DNA from: JBIOWF01 sp044868295
GTDB taxonomy: Bacteria; Actinomycetota; Actinomycetes; Streptosporangiales; Streptosporangiaceae
Length of the DNA stretch: 6,675 nt
Assembly (NCBI GenBank): GCA_044868295.1
Contig: JBIOWF010000003.1
Span: forward strand, 1-6,675
Reading direction: 5' to 3'
The position numbers and the translations under genes were made by a program. Each line of letters opens with the position of its first letter. The stretch's first letter is position 1. Shown in pieces: positions 6,302 through 6,675 of this stretch. The notes beneath the pieces were generated by a model. It worked only from the letters and a program-made list of their open reading frames with translations. It had not been told where the DNA came from and did not search any database.

Positions 6302-6352
6302 GCGTCGTGAAAAGGATCGGGCAATTACGGTGAGGGCGGCCCACTGTCGACG

Positions 6353-6358
6353 AAGGAG
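6353..6358 (+). promoter_or_regulatory. Ribosome binding site for the WXG100 gene
   Basis: AAGGAG lies 8 bases before the ATG at 6367, close to ideal. Confidence 0.7.
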
Positions 6359-6366
6359 TCACTTGA

Positions 6367-6639
6367 ATGAGTAACAACCTGCTCGGCGGCGATCCCGCGG
6401 AAATGCAGAGCATGGCCGCCCAGTTCACCCAGCAGGCCGACCAGGTCCGGGCCACGATGGCGACGCTCGACCGGGAGGCCGCCAAGGTGGGGACGGTGTG
6501 GACGGGCGCCGGCTCCGAGCGGTTCCGCGAGGCCTGGCAGAGCTACCGGGCATCGTTCCAGCGGATGTCCGAGGAGCTCAACGAGGCCTCCAGGGTCATC
6601 AACACCTACCGCACCAACATCGAGTCCGCCACCCGATAG
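6367..6639 (+). CDS. WXG100 family protein (ESX/type VII secretion substrate)
   Basis: A 90-residue protein of the ESAT-6/CFP-10-like family: small helical hairpins that dimerise and are exported by ESX (type VII) systems. Two long amphipathic helices (about 9-41 and 50-85) flank the turn VWTGAGS, where Trp45-Thr46-Gly47 is the W-x-G motif. No signal peptide is present, as expected. The usual C-terminal YxxxD/E export signal is not exact: Tyr81 is followed by Glu86, one residue further than normal, so the signal may be supplied by a partner. The gene has a strong ribosome binding site. No other ESX component is in the window; a partner, effector or EccC may follow beyond its end. It could alternatively be a standalone copy or the first gene of a toxin cassette. 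Confidence 0.9.
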   Translation: MSNNLLGGDPAEMQSMAAQFTQQADQVRATMATLDREAAKVGTVWTGAGSERFREAWQSYRASFQRMSEELNEASRVINTYRTNIESATR

Positions 6640-6675
6640 GCCGCTGAATGCATCGGTCGTGTATTCGTCGGGGGG

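Noticed and set aside
6223..6324. Upstream start for the SDR protein at 6324
   Set aside because: It would add 34 residues before the Rossmann fold, and the internal ATG at 6222 has a strong GGAGGA site at the correct distance.
5527..6333. Open frame on the + strand opposite the SDR gene
   Set aside because: Gly/Val/Arg-rich shadow with no motif, while the opposite strand carries a complete SDR signature.
6648..6675. Possible start of another gene at ATG 6648
   Set aside because: Only nine codons are visible and there is no convincing ribosome binding site.

Overview
The window is high-GC DNA with very short intergenic gaps, GGAGG-type ribosome binding sites and families typical of Actinobacteria: Tad pseudopilins, a LysM/BTAD protein and a WXG100 protein. 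It looks like chromosomal DNA of a filamentous actinomycete. A Streptosporangiaceae-type genus is my guess, but the sequence alone does not fix it.

Region 1 (1-5484, + strand) is the 3' part of a Tad/Flp pilus-type locus, laid out as one operon of five genes. In order: a TadE-like pseudopilin (5' end outside the window), a TadG-like single-pass membrane protein, a 959-residue membrane protein with a LysM domain outside and a winged-helix/BTAD region inside, a lipoprotein, and a Sec-secreted protein with four cysteines. Neighbours either overlap (ATGA junctions at 430-433 and 4510-4513) or are 5 to 11 bases apart, so translation is probably coupled throughout. Everything except the large protein's cytoplasmic part is predicted to sit in or outside the membrane. 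The block therefore reads as an envelope module: pilus minor subunits, a possible wall-contact sensor, and two exported proteins of unknown role.

Region 2 (5478-5503) is a perfect 9-bp inverted repeat that contains the stop codons of two converging genes. It is probably a shared bidirectional terminator.

Region 3 (5497-6222, - strand) is a classical short-chain dehydrogenase/reductase with all catalytic residues present. It is probably unrelated to the pilus module.

Region 4 (6223-6366) is a 144-base divergent intergenic region with repeated CGGTA half-sites and a weak candidate promoter. It is followed by a WXG100 (ESX/type VII secretion) protein gene at 6367-6639. The last 36 bases hold nothing I can support. 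No tRNA, rRNA, CRISPR array, insertion sequence or clear pseudogene was seen.

The best candidate for something little described is the Tad-linked block of a transmembrane LysM/BTAD protein, a lipoprotein and a secreted four-cysteine protein.
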